DNA from: Acanthaster planci
Taxonomy: Eukaryota > Echinodermata > Asteroidea > Valvatida > Acanthasteridae
Direction: 5' to 3'
DNA length: 62,609 nucleotides
Assembly: GCF_001949145.1 (NCBI RefSeq)
Contig: NW_019091766.1
Coordinates: 5,978 to 68,586, forward strand
Position 1 is the first letter of the stretch; each line of letters starts with the position of its first letter. The position numbers and the translations under genes were made by a program. The notes under the pieces are model-generated. The model had not been told where the DNA came from. It was given only the letters and a program-made list of their open reading frames with translations, and made no database searches. This document shows positions 36,389-49,200 of this stretch, piece by piece.

Positions 36389-38555
36389 TGACGGGTTGTC
36401 TCCACGCAAGAAGTGCCTGAATGTATCCATTTAAATGTTTCATTGTGTTAAAAAGTAGCCTTGATTTTTGGTCCCATCAAATGTAATTATTTTGGGATTA
36501 AACTTTCCGAAGAAGTCGCTCTCTGTTCATCATGCTCCTGGATGGTCATACAGATCAAAGATTTAAGAATTCCTTAGCTACCTCTCGCCATCGCATTGTC
36601 TGCATTTGTTCTCGTTAACTCTCATTTTTCAAACTGATTAAAAAAAAGAAGAGAAAAGATTATGCCCTTCCTCCACCCACCAAATAGCCTGTGACAATCC
36701 CTGGATTTTTTTCTCATCTTGCGCTTTTTCCGTGAGGATGTCCAGGTTGGTGGGGTAGGGGTCAGTCCCTTTATAAACAAACCAAATTTGAACTTTAGCA
36801 AGTGGTTGCATTTGCACATAAAAAACTGGTGATTTTTTCCCCTTTTTTTAATCCTTGGGAAGTTGCAGTTTCTGGTTGTCCTATGTTACAACCAGGCAAA
36901 AAATTGTATTCTTGTCACAAGTTTTTTAATAGTTTTAAAAAGCTTTGGGAAAGATCATCCTTGAACTAGGTTTTTTTTTTAATAGCCAGAGAGCAAGAAA
37001 ATAGGAAAAAACAGTGACTATGTATGAATTAATTTCAGACTAACCTCTTGTGGTTATTGACGGTCGAGAGAAAAGTGTAAAATGATCTTAATACATAAAC
37101 ATGTAATTAGAATTTGTACTTGGAATGATGCCTATCTGTAATGAAAGGTTATAGTTTTTAAAGGGCTACTTTGATCTCAAGTTCCTAAGGAGGTGTTTCT
37201 TTGATAGGCTAAATCCTCCTTGTCTCCTGTGTGTGGGGAACTTTAATTTTGCGCTGGAATTTGAGCTGTTTAAGGTTACTTTGAATTTAAAAAGAAAGTT
37301 GAGTTTTTTTGGTTTTTCTTTTTTCATTTTTGTCAACTGTCCATTTGGAGAATTGTGGTCGAGGAACATGGGGTGTGAATTTTATTGTGAAGAATATGAA
37401 GCCTTTTTCTTTCGACCACTGAAGATGGACCACAAAATCCAGGTTTATTTGTGTCTGGCTGTGAAGGGGTTCAAGTACATGTACTTTGTTTATTGTATAA
37501 GTGTAAATGGTTGCACATTTAGTATTGTAAAAAAAGTCACAACAAAAAAGGTACTTTGTTAATAGAATCCGTTTACTACATGTGAAAGACCGAGTGTCTA
37601 ATGCCTATTTCAATTAAAAAAAAGGACAAATTTGCTAACAAGTTTCATTACTTTGTGTATGGTGTTTTTTTCAAGAAGTTAGCCCACCAGAAAAGAGGCA
37701 CTTAACGGGGGACCAGTGTGCTGTAATGGAGGGGGGGGCTTAAACATCTTTGTTGTTCATGTGTCTCAAACGTCAATTGCCTTCCAGACGTGATGCAGCG
37801 TACAAGTGAAAAACATTTTGTTTGGAAATCTTTGGCTGACGGGCATTCTGTTTGCTGCACCCTTTGTCTTGCAATTGTCATTCCACAGAAAGGCCAAAAT
37901 ATTTCCTAAAGAAAACACTCGGCTGTGCCTTTTCTACATACCCAACAAGGCAGATGCTCTATAAATTGCCCCTTTTCACTTCTGGGGATTACATGAAGTT
38001 TATTTCATACAACTCTAGCATTGCAAAAGTTTTTACAAAAATATCCGACACTTTTCCCGACAAAATTGGGGGTGACATTTTCAAAAATTTCCCGTCAAAT
38101 GATGCGAGCAGACTTGGAGACAGTTCAGACAAGTTGAAATGCTGATGTGATCATGAAGTTTGAAACATTTCCGATGAAGCTGATTTCATAAATGTTTCAG
38201 AGCATCAAATTCACTTTGTTGAAATGCGGCACGAGCGTAAACCAACCTTTAACCACTGCACTGAAAAACTTTCAGCTTAAATCTTGGCTGTATTGTATTT
38301 TGTTCCTAATTTTGATGGAAAAACTTGTTTAAGACAATATCAACCTGTCCATACATCTGGCCACTTTTTTCAACTTTCTTCATGCAGGTATTTAAATTTT
38401 CTTTAAAGGAACCAGGAAATATTTTTATAAATTTTACTAAAACCCCTTGAAATTGCCTCTTGGGTTTCAATTAACCTGATTTAAAATTTTTGTGTTGCAA
38501 TTTTAACCCATATTTTCATGCTTTATTGGTTTTATGCAAATACAAGTTGCATATT

Positions 38556-39214
38556 NNNNNNNNNNNNNNNNNNNNNNNNNNNNNNNNNNNNNNNNNNNNN
38601 NNNNNNNNNNNNNNNNNNNNNNNNNNNNNNNNNNNNNNNNNNNNNNNNNNNNNNNNNNNNNNNNNNNNNNNNNNNNNNNNNNNNNNNNNNNNNNNNNNNN
38701 NNNNNNNNNNNNNNNNNNNNNNNNNNNNNNNNNNNNNNNNNNNNNNNNNNNNNNNNNNNNNNNNNNNNNNNNNNNNNNNNNNNNNNNNNNNNNNNNNNNN
38801 NNNNNNNNNNNNNNNNNNNNNNNNNNNNNNNNNNNNNNNNNNNNNNNNNNNNNNNNNNNNNNNNNNNNNNNNNNNNNNNNNNNNNNNNNNNNNNNNNNNN
38901 NNNNNNNNNNNNNNNNNNNNNNNNNNNNNNNNNNNNNNNNNNNNNNNNNNNNNNNNNNNNNNNNNNNNNNNNNNNNNNNNNNNNNNNNNNNNNNNNNNNN
39001 NNNNNNNNNNNNNNNNNNNNNNNNNNNNNNNNNNNNNNNNNNNNNNNNNNNNNNNNNNNNNNNNNNNNNNNNNNNNNNNNNNNNNNNNNNNNNNNNNNNN
39101 NNNNNNNNNNNNNNNNNNNNNNNNNNNNNNNNNNNNNNNNNNNNNNNNNNNNNNNNNNNNNNNNNNNNNNNNNNNNNNNNNNNNNNNNNNNNNNNNNNNN
39201 NNNNNNNNNNNNNN
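38556..39214. other. Assembly gap (N)
   Basis: A run of N in non-coding DNA; no flanking exon evidence. Confidence 0.99.
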
Positions 39215-39989
39215 CATCAAAGCAAAAGTGCCCTCGCTTGTCCAGAAATGCTAGGTTAATTTTTAATGTTTGAAAAAGTGCACCGTTCAGTTCACGAACT
39301 CAAAAAAGGTGTAAAACATTCTTCATACATGGAAGAAGAGTACAGAGATACACCAAAAGTAATTCTAAGAAAAATTCATTTCCTGGATCCTTTAAATGTT
39401 TACTTTTTTAGGCTTCCATTGTTAACGAAATGTGACCAATTGCATGCATTCTGCATTACGCTGAAGACGGGACTGCAAGATTACAAGAGGTCATTCTTGA
39501 TTAATTAGGTATGTACAAAACAAGCAAATGAATTGCATATTCATGAAGCTATCGCCTAAATTTGAAGTCGCATATATGTTTCCATGATTAACGTTTTATA
39601 CACAAATTGGGGCTATTTACGTGATGTTTGCAACACAAACATTTACGAAAGGAAAAACTGTGAATGTACACAACTCTAGCTTACTAGCCACTCGCATCTT
39701 ACTATCTGTATATCATACATGTACATGCTTTCTTTACAAAAATGTTTACACCCTGAACTGATGACTTGAAACGAACAAACTCGGTGTATCAAAAATCAAA
39801 TAAATTTTTATCCCCAAATCTTGCGGCGTTTGGAATTTTCAGAAAGTTATTCCCTATGGCCGAACCAGTTACCAGTCAAAAACGGCATTCACCTGATGCC
39901 AGCAAAACAACGTCTAGAAGGCTAAACTCTCTTGACTAGCTGAGCAATGTCTTGCTTTGGCAAGGGGCGTCACCAATTAGTTTTAGGGT

Positions 39990-40205
39990 GTTTTGAGAGG
40001 CACTGGCCAATGGGGGAGGCGCTAATAGGGGACACTCCCCGAAAGAAGAAGCCAGTTTTTCAAATGTCAAGAATTGGACAATTTCACTTCTTTGCATTCT
40101 CAAAAAAGTGTAAAACCCTCCAAAAGTTGCATTATTGTTTCCAGTTTTTGGGCCACAAAAGAATCCCCCCCTCCAAAGAAAAGTGATTCTGGACCCACTT
40201 TTAGA
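39990..40205 (-). repeat. Dispersed G-rich repeat, copy E
   Basis: Read on the minus strand: GGGTCCAGAATCACTTTTC, a G-tract, TTTTGGGGCC-like and a GAAATTGTCCAATTC box, in the family order but lacking the best-conserved TTTATGGGCTTTCTG core. Assignment is weaker than for A-C. Confidence 0.35.
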
Positions 40206-40297
40206 GAGAGGAAACTTCAGATGTAACAAAACTGCTATTAAGAGATGTATTACTTTTTCTTGGATTTTGCTTTATGCAATTTTTTTTTTTTTTCAAT

Positions 40298-43200
40298 TTA
40301 TCGTCGCCTGTTCTGCCTTGCCTGCCGGCTCAATCTGCTGATCCTCCTCTGGTTTCCAGCAGACCCTGTGCTGCCCAGGGTGAAGCCGCCACTGTTGGCC
40401 GGGGTGACACCTCCAAAGCTTGGGGCGGCCGAAGGAGCTGGCGTGCCAAAACCACCAGCCGCGCCTGCAACGGCAACAATTTTCAAAGAAGAACAATGTT
40501 TGCCAATTGCCAAAGAATCGATCCAAGCAGCACTACTGTTCATTTGTATACATGTATATCTGAAACCAAAAGCTTTCATAACACAATCCAATTGCATGCG
40601 TTCCCCTCAGCACGACCCAAGTTTTGTGGAGCGGCTGAGCAGAATATATATCTTGCTTAATAAATTTATGCGCTAAAGCGAAAATTGATAGGGCACCAGT
40701 CACCAGCTGCATATGTATACCTTTAGTTTGAGGCTGGTAACCTGTTTTTGCTCAGCAAATTAACTGCTTTCTTAGTAAAGTGCCCCATTTGTCAGGTCAC
40801 AGAATTCTGCCTCCCTTCCACAAAATGATGTAGAAACATAACAGAACTTCCAAGAGCAAAGAATTGTGAATTCAATTTTATTTCACAAGAATACTGCCCA
40901 AAGAATCTCATTTTGCTGATGTCTGACCTGCACCAAACGAAAATGGCTGAGGATTGCTGGGTGTCCCGAACCCACCCACTGATGGGTTAGCTTGCTGACC
41001 ACTGCTGGCGTGTTGGCCAAACTGATACACGCTGCCGCCACCTGGCTGGCTAGCTGCTTGTCCTGATGACAAGAAACGTTAACAAGACGCTCCGCCATTA
41101 TAAGAGAATTTTCCTAAAACATGTTCCATAAAAAGAATTGGGACATCTGCAGTGCAATTTTGAGATGCTTGGAACTGTGGTAAGCTCGCACCAACAATAC
41201 TGAAAGGTTTACCAAAAGAATTCTACATCATGCTGTGAGCATGAAACGGTTTTATAGAGAATCAGAAACTTTTTCAAAACTAAACAGTGTCTGCACCTGG
41301 GCCTTACTGAAAATGAGAAAAGGTGAGAATTGAGCCCAAAACTTGCTGTTTAACCCTGACCCTCCTCAATCCTCCAAAATCCTTCGGGCGGTTTTGGAGG
41401 ATTTTGGAGGATTGAGGGTGAATGGCAAAAGTGCATGGCTGATTGTGAAGGATGCCATGAGTGAAGGTTGTGGGTTAGACCTTGTGTTGTTCCTGCTCAG
41501 TCATGTATAAATTCATTTCTTTCGAATCAACCGCACTGCCCAAGAATGCCATTCGCACTGCCTCAACATAATGACGGGAATTGCCGGAGGAATTTGAAGG
41601 ATTGAGGCAGTAGGCACACCTCCAAATAACATTTTCAAGAAATTTCGGAGGATTGAAGAAGAATCCAATTTTTTTCACCCCCAAATTGGAAGATTCTGGA
41701 GGATTGAGGAAGGTCCCTAGCAAAAAGGGCCTAGGGGGTTAGGGTTCATACATGACAAATCTACGTCACACACAAAAAAATTCCTCGGTGTAAAATTAGT
41801 GTGTGAAAAATTTGGGGGTTTCCCTTACCAAAATTGAAGCTTGGCTGATTTGTCTGCGAGGCAGCTGGGGTGACAAAGTTGAACCCCACTGTACCGGGAG
41901 CAGGCACTGTGGATTGACCCCCGAATACGTTCTGCCTTGGTGTGGGACCTCCGAAAGTGTTCATTGGCTGGGCTGTGGCTGTGCCAAAGGAGGGGGTTTG
42001 GGTGGTGGGCTGCTGTCCAAATATCCCGCCTGTTGCGCCAGAGGTGGCCGTCTGGAATGGAGATGCTGCCACTGTCGCACCTGCTCCAAACACCGATGAG
42101 CTGGTGGTGGCGGCGGGCCTTGAATTGAACGTGAAGCTGCCGGTGGGGACTGCAGCACCGGCAGGCTGGCCTGTCATACTACTACTGCTGCTGAACAGAA
42201 ACGCTGGCTTGCCCGGCTGCTGTTGCTGGCTCTGGGTAGGCTTGGTTCCGGCTGGAGCGCCAAATGCCGGCTTGAACTGAAATCCGCCGGTGGGGGCCAT
42301 GCTGGAGCTCTGGGTGGATTGAGCGGAGAAGTTGAAAGCCGGGGTTGACGAGGGCTGGGTTGAAGCTGTCTGGCCAAAGGCAGGCGTGAAACTTGGGTTG
42401 GTGGCGGCAGCAGTCGAGGCAACCCCAAACACACCACCAGAAGCTGCCGAGGTTGGGTTGAACAACCCTCCCGAGGCTGCTATAGATGTGGCTCCCACCT
42501 GTCCTATACTGTTGGCTGCCCCACCAAATGACAACACAGGGGCTGTTGTTTTGGCTGTTGTGGATGGGGTAGCCCCAAACGCAAACGGGGTGCTGGCCTG
42601 AGCCTCTGTTTTTAATGACGTAGTTCCGAACTGTGTACCACTTGCATTGGTTGTGGTAACGGCCGCTTGAGTAGCTGACGGCACTTGGAACCCAGCACTG
42701 CTCTGGGTGATCTGCGTCGGGGCTCCGAACTGGAAGGTTGAGGGTGCCCGGCTGGCTGTCAATGCACCCTGAAGAGTTGAACCAAATGCAGGTCCTGAGG
42801 ATGTGGCAGCCACCACTGGAGCTCCAAACCTGAATCCCGAGCTCGCAGCCCTAACTGTAGCCATGGAGGGTGCCTTGGATGGAGCAGCTGTCGTCGCTCC
42901 CAAACTTGAGCCAGCGGTGGTCTGGGAGAACGGCGAGGAGCTTGTGGTGCTGGCCTGCTGTGACGCAGTGACCGCTGAAGCCTGTGCCAGACTGCCTTCG
43001 GATGGTCGCAGCTGTGAGGCAACGGATCCCGCAGACAGCCCACCAACGGGGGTCCCTTGACTCAAAAGTCCCTCAAGGGTTTTTTTGGGGGCAGCCTGTC
43101 CGAGGCCTGGTTGGCCCGTGTCTCCCTGCTTTCCCAAAGTCGCTGGACTGGAAGTCGCAGTCGATGTGACTGCTCCGAGTCCAAACCCGACCGAACTCGC

Positions 43201-46200
43201 TGTCGTGACCTGATTCGGTCCGACCAGAATCCCCCTCAGAATGGCATCCTTCTGGGGCGCTCCAGATGATCCAAGTGTCTTGGAGGAATCCACCACAGTG
43301 AATCCGAGCACTGAAGAGGACGTTGCGGCTGGAGCGGCCTGTGCCGGGGATGCACTTAAGCTTTGCGTCAGCGGGGTCCCGAACGTTACCCCTTTGTGCA
43401 GGGTTACTCCCGTCTGCTGCTGAGTTGTCACTGCTGGGGCATTACTTCTCTGTGCTGGCACCTGTTGCTCTTTGCCCGCACTACCAGTGTCTGTCTTGGT
43501 GCTGGGCAGCAGCAGCTGGCCTGCCTGGACAGCTGCTACCGGCAAGGTGTTCATCTTGCTCAGCTGGAACAACTTATCGGACGACAACGTAGGGGCTGTA
43601 GATGTTGGCTCGGAAGAGACCTGCGGTGTCTGTGGTACCACCAGGCCCACTGAAGTGGATGGCTCTTGGTTTGCATGGATGAAAAGGAAAGCAAATAAAC
43701 AGCATTATTGGATTTCCAGCTGATATGCAAAAGATCTACACAATAAGGGATGACACGGTAACCAAAGATGTTCTTAATCATCCCTTCACTTGACATGAAA
43801 GCTTCTATACAACTTTTTCGGTGTATATTAGCATCAGGGTGTTAACACGTCATCAATTCAACAATAATCTTATCCTCGGTCTCTACTAGTAAGAGTCATC
43901 ACCACCCTCCTTAGAAGTTACGTACCTCTGGGGAGATTCTTCACCTCTTCGTCCTCGCCATCTTTGAGTGATTCCAGGATGTAGTTCACTCGCTGCTTGG
44001 CTCGGTGACGGTCCTCTTCGAGGTCAGCTGCTGTGTACTCCCCAGGAGGGCTGGAATTCTGACGAAATAAAGAAAAAAACACCAGGGATAATTATAATAC
44101 AAAGACTAACCACTGAGACTTCATGAGAATTATGTAAGGTACAATTCTTTACCGGTTAATTCCAGGATATTTCACAAAGCTGGGAAGACCAACTTATGAA
44201 AACTATTGAGGAAAGGAAGAGAACAGCATGAACGTTTTAGCAATTTATACATTATCTTTTCTTTAAAACTTAATCTTCTTTTTAATTTGGTTTCCAAGAA
44301 ATTGATTTTTGACTTTTACTTTAGCCATTGTAAGTTGTACAAAAGAATGTTAATTCTTCAGAGATGTCAGACAGTTTTAACCTGTAGTAATATTGTGCCA
44401 TTTTAAGACTTTTTTATTACAATCCTTGGAGTATGCGGTAAATCACTGCTAATGTAACATCCATCAAGTGCATACATTGACATAACAGGGTATTTTCTCC
44501 ACGTCATTTGATGCTAGAGTGACTTCAAAGACAAAGTAGAGTAAGGCATTATAAGGTCAGGCTGTATTCCATACCCGAAGCATCTGTCGTCCTAGAGACC
44601 TCAGTTTGGGCGTCTTCAGCCTTGTCGCTGTCAGGCTCTTCCCTGATGCCTTGGTCGGAGTCCCCTCATCTGATGAGCTTCTCCCGTCTTTGGACGAGGC
44701 CTCTCCAGCAACCGAGTCCGACTCCCCAATCCGATTTACGATCTGGGTGCCGTTCATGGTTTCCACGTCAGCAGGCTGGTAGGCTTTATCAGCACCATCT
44801 GCCATCTGGTCAGCGTCGTGGGGAAGAAGAGTCTTCTTGGAAGGGGAGCTCTCTGGCTGAGCTGGTAGCAGGAGCACCCTCTTTCGCATCATTTGCTGTG
44901 TGAAAAGTAAGAAGTTACAGAAGTAGTCAATCTATCCCTGTTCTCTTCCATGGATTCTAGAGCTGTCATTCTGGGCTACGCGCTTTGGAATATCCACAAC
45001 ATGACATTGTTTCAACAGTGGGAGGTCAGGTTCACAAAGTTAAACCACTTGCTGCCAGGTTGTTTGAAAAATGCAGTGCACATAATCAGGTTTTTCAAGA
45101 TTTTCAGTTTTCAAAATTCTTTAAAAATTCATCATTTCAATTAATGGACGTTTACACCCACATGAATTACTGTCTGGTGGCCACTCTAGTCTGACAGACA
45201 AAATCTACTGACGCCTGAGTATTTCAGCCAGGCCTGCAGCCTTGTAAAAAGAGCCCAGATTGTGCAGTGTTATATAACTTTCTTTTTTTCACGAACCTGG
45301 CTCAGTGCACTGCTGACCTCTTTTCAATAGGGGCCAGAGTAGCGTGCAGTGGTGCTGTGTGGCTCATCGCTGCGGTGGTGGAGCACTTTTGTCCCCAGTG
45401 GTAATCCGCTCGCTCTAAATGCGCCAAACCGTGGTATAACGTTTCAAAACAAGGCTGGATTTTCTCCACTATTGAGAGTGAAAAAATGTCGGTAATGCCC
45501 AGCAGCCTGGTCTTTTGTTCCAAGAACGGTCTTTTGTTACAAGGCCCAGTTCCCTTTGTCCGATTTCGGAGACCCCAGCCACGCATATAAACACACGGTG
45601 CCCAAAACCGGGCTCCCTGGCAGGAAGTGGTTAAGCACCAAGAAATAAGCCTCTAAACTTCTAAAATATTCCAAGAACTTTCCTACTTGTTCCTTCAACA
45701 ACATATTCTCAGTCTTTGAACCCTCATGCGCATGTAAAATATTATAAAGGGCCAGACTCTTTCTTCCTCAATCCTACAAAATCCTCCAAAAGCTGCTGAA
45801 GGATTCTAAAGGATGTGGAAGTGCTAACCTGACGAGCTGGAGTGAAAGGTCCTTGATTCACCGACTCAACAAATCAACAACACCCAACAGACATTTGGAG
45901 CCTTTTCCCTAATTTTATGCAAAGCCTTGGCCTGCACCATCAACTCATCTCAATTTCAGCCTGGTAAGTGCCGTCTGGCATGCGATAAACTAAGCAGGGA
46001 AGTCATGTTTTCTTTGAGTTCTTCCATTTTCTCTACATACATTAGCTATTGCAGCTCTTCGACTGGAGCTGACGGAGCTGTCTATGGCGTTACGAGGGGT
46101 CCTCGACTGCACACCCCTCGCACCTGTCCAGGCCGTTTTGAATCTGACCCGAGCTTGTTCTTCAGCTGAGCTGTCTGATTGGGCATCGCTGTTGACCAGG

Positions 46201-49200
46201 GTGGAGTAGTTGGATGAGCTAGCCAGGCTAGGGGTGCTGCATTGTGAACCATCATCTAACCGTCTGCCAGCAGAAAAGAAAGAAGAAACAAAACCAATCA
46301 CTACCGAAAAGTAATGAGCATCCCTCAATGAAACCTGCTGTGACATCACTTTTACAGGCCTTGAATTTCATTTTTTTTTTCGGGCAATGCCATTTGGCAT
46401 TGGTGGACTGGCTAAAATAAAGGGCACTAGCGCCAAACATGATGGCATTAATGCCATCGATGTACCAAAGTTATGGGCGATGATGCCATCCCGATTTTTT
46501 TTAAATATTGCACGAAAATCAATATAATTCATTCAGGCCAAAGAAACAGTAGGATACGCGTTATACTCGAACATGTCCGTGATAAGTGCTGAACCAGCAG
46601 CCCAGTGTGGAAAGGCTTCGGCCTGTTTTGACTGCAGCCGTTCTTTCCTCGGCATTTTGCTTACCACAAAAACTGGCCAGGCCGGTGATTTTGCACACAA
46701 CAATGCACGTGAGAATCAGGGTAGTCCCGATCGACCGCTGTCGTGTATGTACAGTTCGGATCGTGGAGATTCGAGGCCTGCCTTTTTTCTACCAGCCGGC
46801 CGACCACGACAAAAACAGTCTCGCAGTCTAAGGTTGCCAAGTACCACAGGATTCAACAGTGATATTTGTTCAATGGGACTATGTGTAGCCCCCATTGTCT
46901 GAACATGGGCTATTTATTCAGCTCCTAATATTCGTGCAAAAAAGTGCACCAGACTTTCACACCTGTTGCACTTTGCTGCACCTGACAGGGCCAGGGATTA
47001 AGCGTGATTTATTGGAAACAAGTTGGGAACACTGGGCCCCGTATCCATCCATTAACCTGCGTTTGGCAAAGACGCCTCCTGCCACTGAGGACCCGACACT
47101 GCTGCTGTCGTCCTGCTCTTCTACGGCCAGCCTCTTCCTTCTCTCTTGAAGCGCAGCGATGATGGTGTCTCGGTGAAGTGGGCTCCCACTGCTGCGCTCC
47201 GCGGACAGTCGACGGAAACTGCGTAGTCAAGAATACGGCTCGCACGATAAAATGTACTTCAATGAAAATCTGGGATGGGTTTCATGCAATATGCTGTATG
47301 GTATTTTTAGTAAAGGTAATAAAGTGGGGATGAGGTCAAAGATAGAGTAAATAGATGCATCACTTTCAGGGAGTTCTTTCTGAATTCTTCAAAGCAGCTT
47401 AAAACCACACCTCATCAATGACAAAAGCGAAGCACACATATAGTTCATTCGATTTTCTTCCAATGCTGAACTTACCAACAGAAATTAATCGTTCTTCTCC
47501 AAAACTGAATACTTATTTCCTTGAGAACAGAGATTGCAGGAAACACCTCAGAGGGTGTTTGGTACCATGAACAAGCTGAATATAAGCACTCAGGAGAAGA
47601 CAGGATGCCAAACTTACAGTGGACTAGCTGACCGTCTGTTGTCCGGCCTCGCTATCTTCACAGTGACGGGACTGTGCATTCTCACTCCGCCCCCTTTTCT
47701 GTGCGGGCTGAGCGAGCTACCGGCCAGCCCGTCTCTAAAGAAGATGGAGCTGGCTGGCAAGATGCCCATCTTGGTCTGAGCGTAGTCCGGTTGGTGCGTC
47801 GGGTAGTGGCGGCTGGGCAGGGGAAACATGATTGCTTTACTGCTGTGGTCTGATTGCAATGGAGCTCTGCTGCTGGGCCTGACGCGCTGCGGTGAGGATC
47901 TGCCAAGAATGACATTTCAAGAACTCATTATCAAAACATTATGGCAGTATCTGCTACATTTCAATTAGTTAACGACAACTCACTCGGTGGATTCCTGACA
48001 ATTGAAACTCAAGATACAAATGAAGAAAGTTCCACTTTCTTTCAGCAAAATCAAGGCTTCTGCATGCCGTATTACCCTGTAAAAGTCACAACTCCTCAGA
48101 AAACACTGATATTACATGTACAAATGAACATTTAAAGTGCTTACGAGTTGAAAGCTAACACAACAGTATTCATTTTTCAGACCCCTACGCATGAAATAAA
48201 CTCCAGCGTTTCAGAAAGAACAACAAGTATTTGACTGCAAACTTCCCTCCCCAAGAAAAGTTGAGATCATTTTCTTTAACTTTCTGAAGCTCAGAGAGGC
48301 CCCATAGTTTTGGGGGTAAGTACTGACGCAATCTGCAGCCCTGGAACTCTCAAGTCTCTGCTTGAAGGAGCTGACTAGTTCTAGGGGTAAGCCATCAGGA
48401 GATGTGTGCAGTATGTCGGGAAGTGTTCCATGTATGGATGCCGCTTGACACCCAGTGCACAAACCATATTAGACTGGTCTAGAAACTTCAACGTACTTTC
48501 TAAGTAAATGCGTCAATATTTTCACCGCTAAATTTGACTTTTTAGGACATTTTGTTGCTTTCTAACAGCTAATAGGCCACTACAGCCATGTCTGTACATG
48601 TACGTGGCACTCTCCCCCGGTAGATTTATAGATCCTGATGCAAAAGATCTCAGTCATAACTTTCCTTTAACCCCTTCACGGCAGGATTATTTTGACCGTG
48701 ACTGCTGGGCTGTGGTATGCCCTGAATGGAGGGCTCTGTCCAGCAGCAGGCCCCACTGAACCAGCAGCTGCATGGTGAATAGACTGTATGTGTGGTATGC
48801 ACTAATCCTCACACGATGTTGCAGTAGTAGCAGTCCTCTGTAGCGAAGGGGTTAATCAAAACAATATACTAGACATGCCAGAGCTGCAAATAACCATCCC
48901 AAAAGTTAAGCCTTGATACAAGGCTGGAATTACCCCCAGAATTGTGGGGTCCGACGTCCGCTCCACGCCCACGCGGGAGCGGAGCGGACGTCAGACCCCA
49001 CAGTTCTGGGGGTAGGCAGGAATTGCAGGACCAACCAATCACACCACAAGATTGACTGCTGGGACAGGAGTGGACGGATCACCCGAATCCATCGATCCTG
49101 CCAAAAAAACCAGCACTGGTGACTGGAAGTGGAACTCACTTCAAAATGGCATTTTCCACCTGTTGCACAGGCATGACAGGTGAAATCAAAGGTGACTTAG

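Larger units (their letters stand above)
36389..40297. other. Intergenic and 3' UTRs of convergent cyclin L and POM121 genes
   Basis: ATTAAA at 36497-36502 is a candidate cyclin L poly(A) signal. The stretch up to about 38500 is T-rich without an exon. Gap at 38556-39214. A G-rich repeat copy lies at about 39990-40205. No coding exon supported. Confidence 0.5.

Noticed and set aside
35724-36443. Long open frames in other frames and on the antisense strand of the cyclin L last exon
   Set aside because: The GC-rich, low-complexity RS coding sequence suppresses stops in every frame. The RS frame is the one in phase with the upstream exons.
41803-43723. Several plus-strand frames of 60-112 codons opposite the POM121 FG exon
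   Set aside because: They are shadows of a repetitive Ser/Thr/Ala-rich exon; none has splice context or known motifs.
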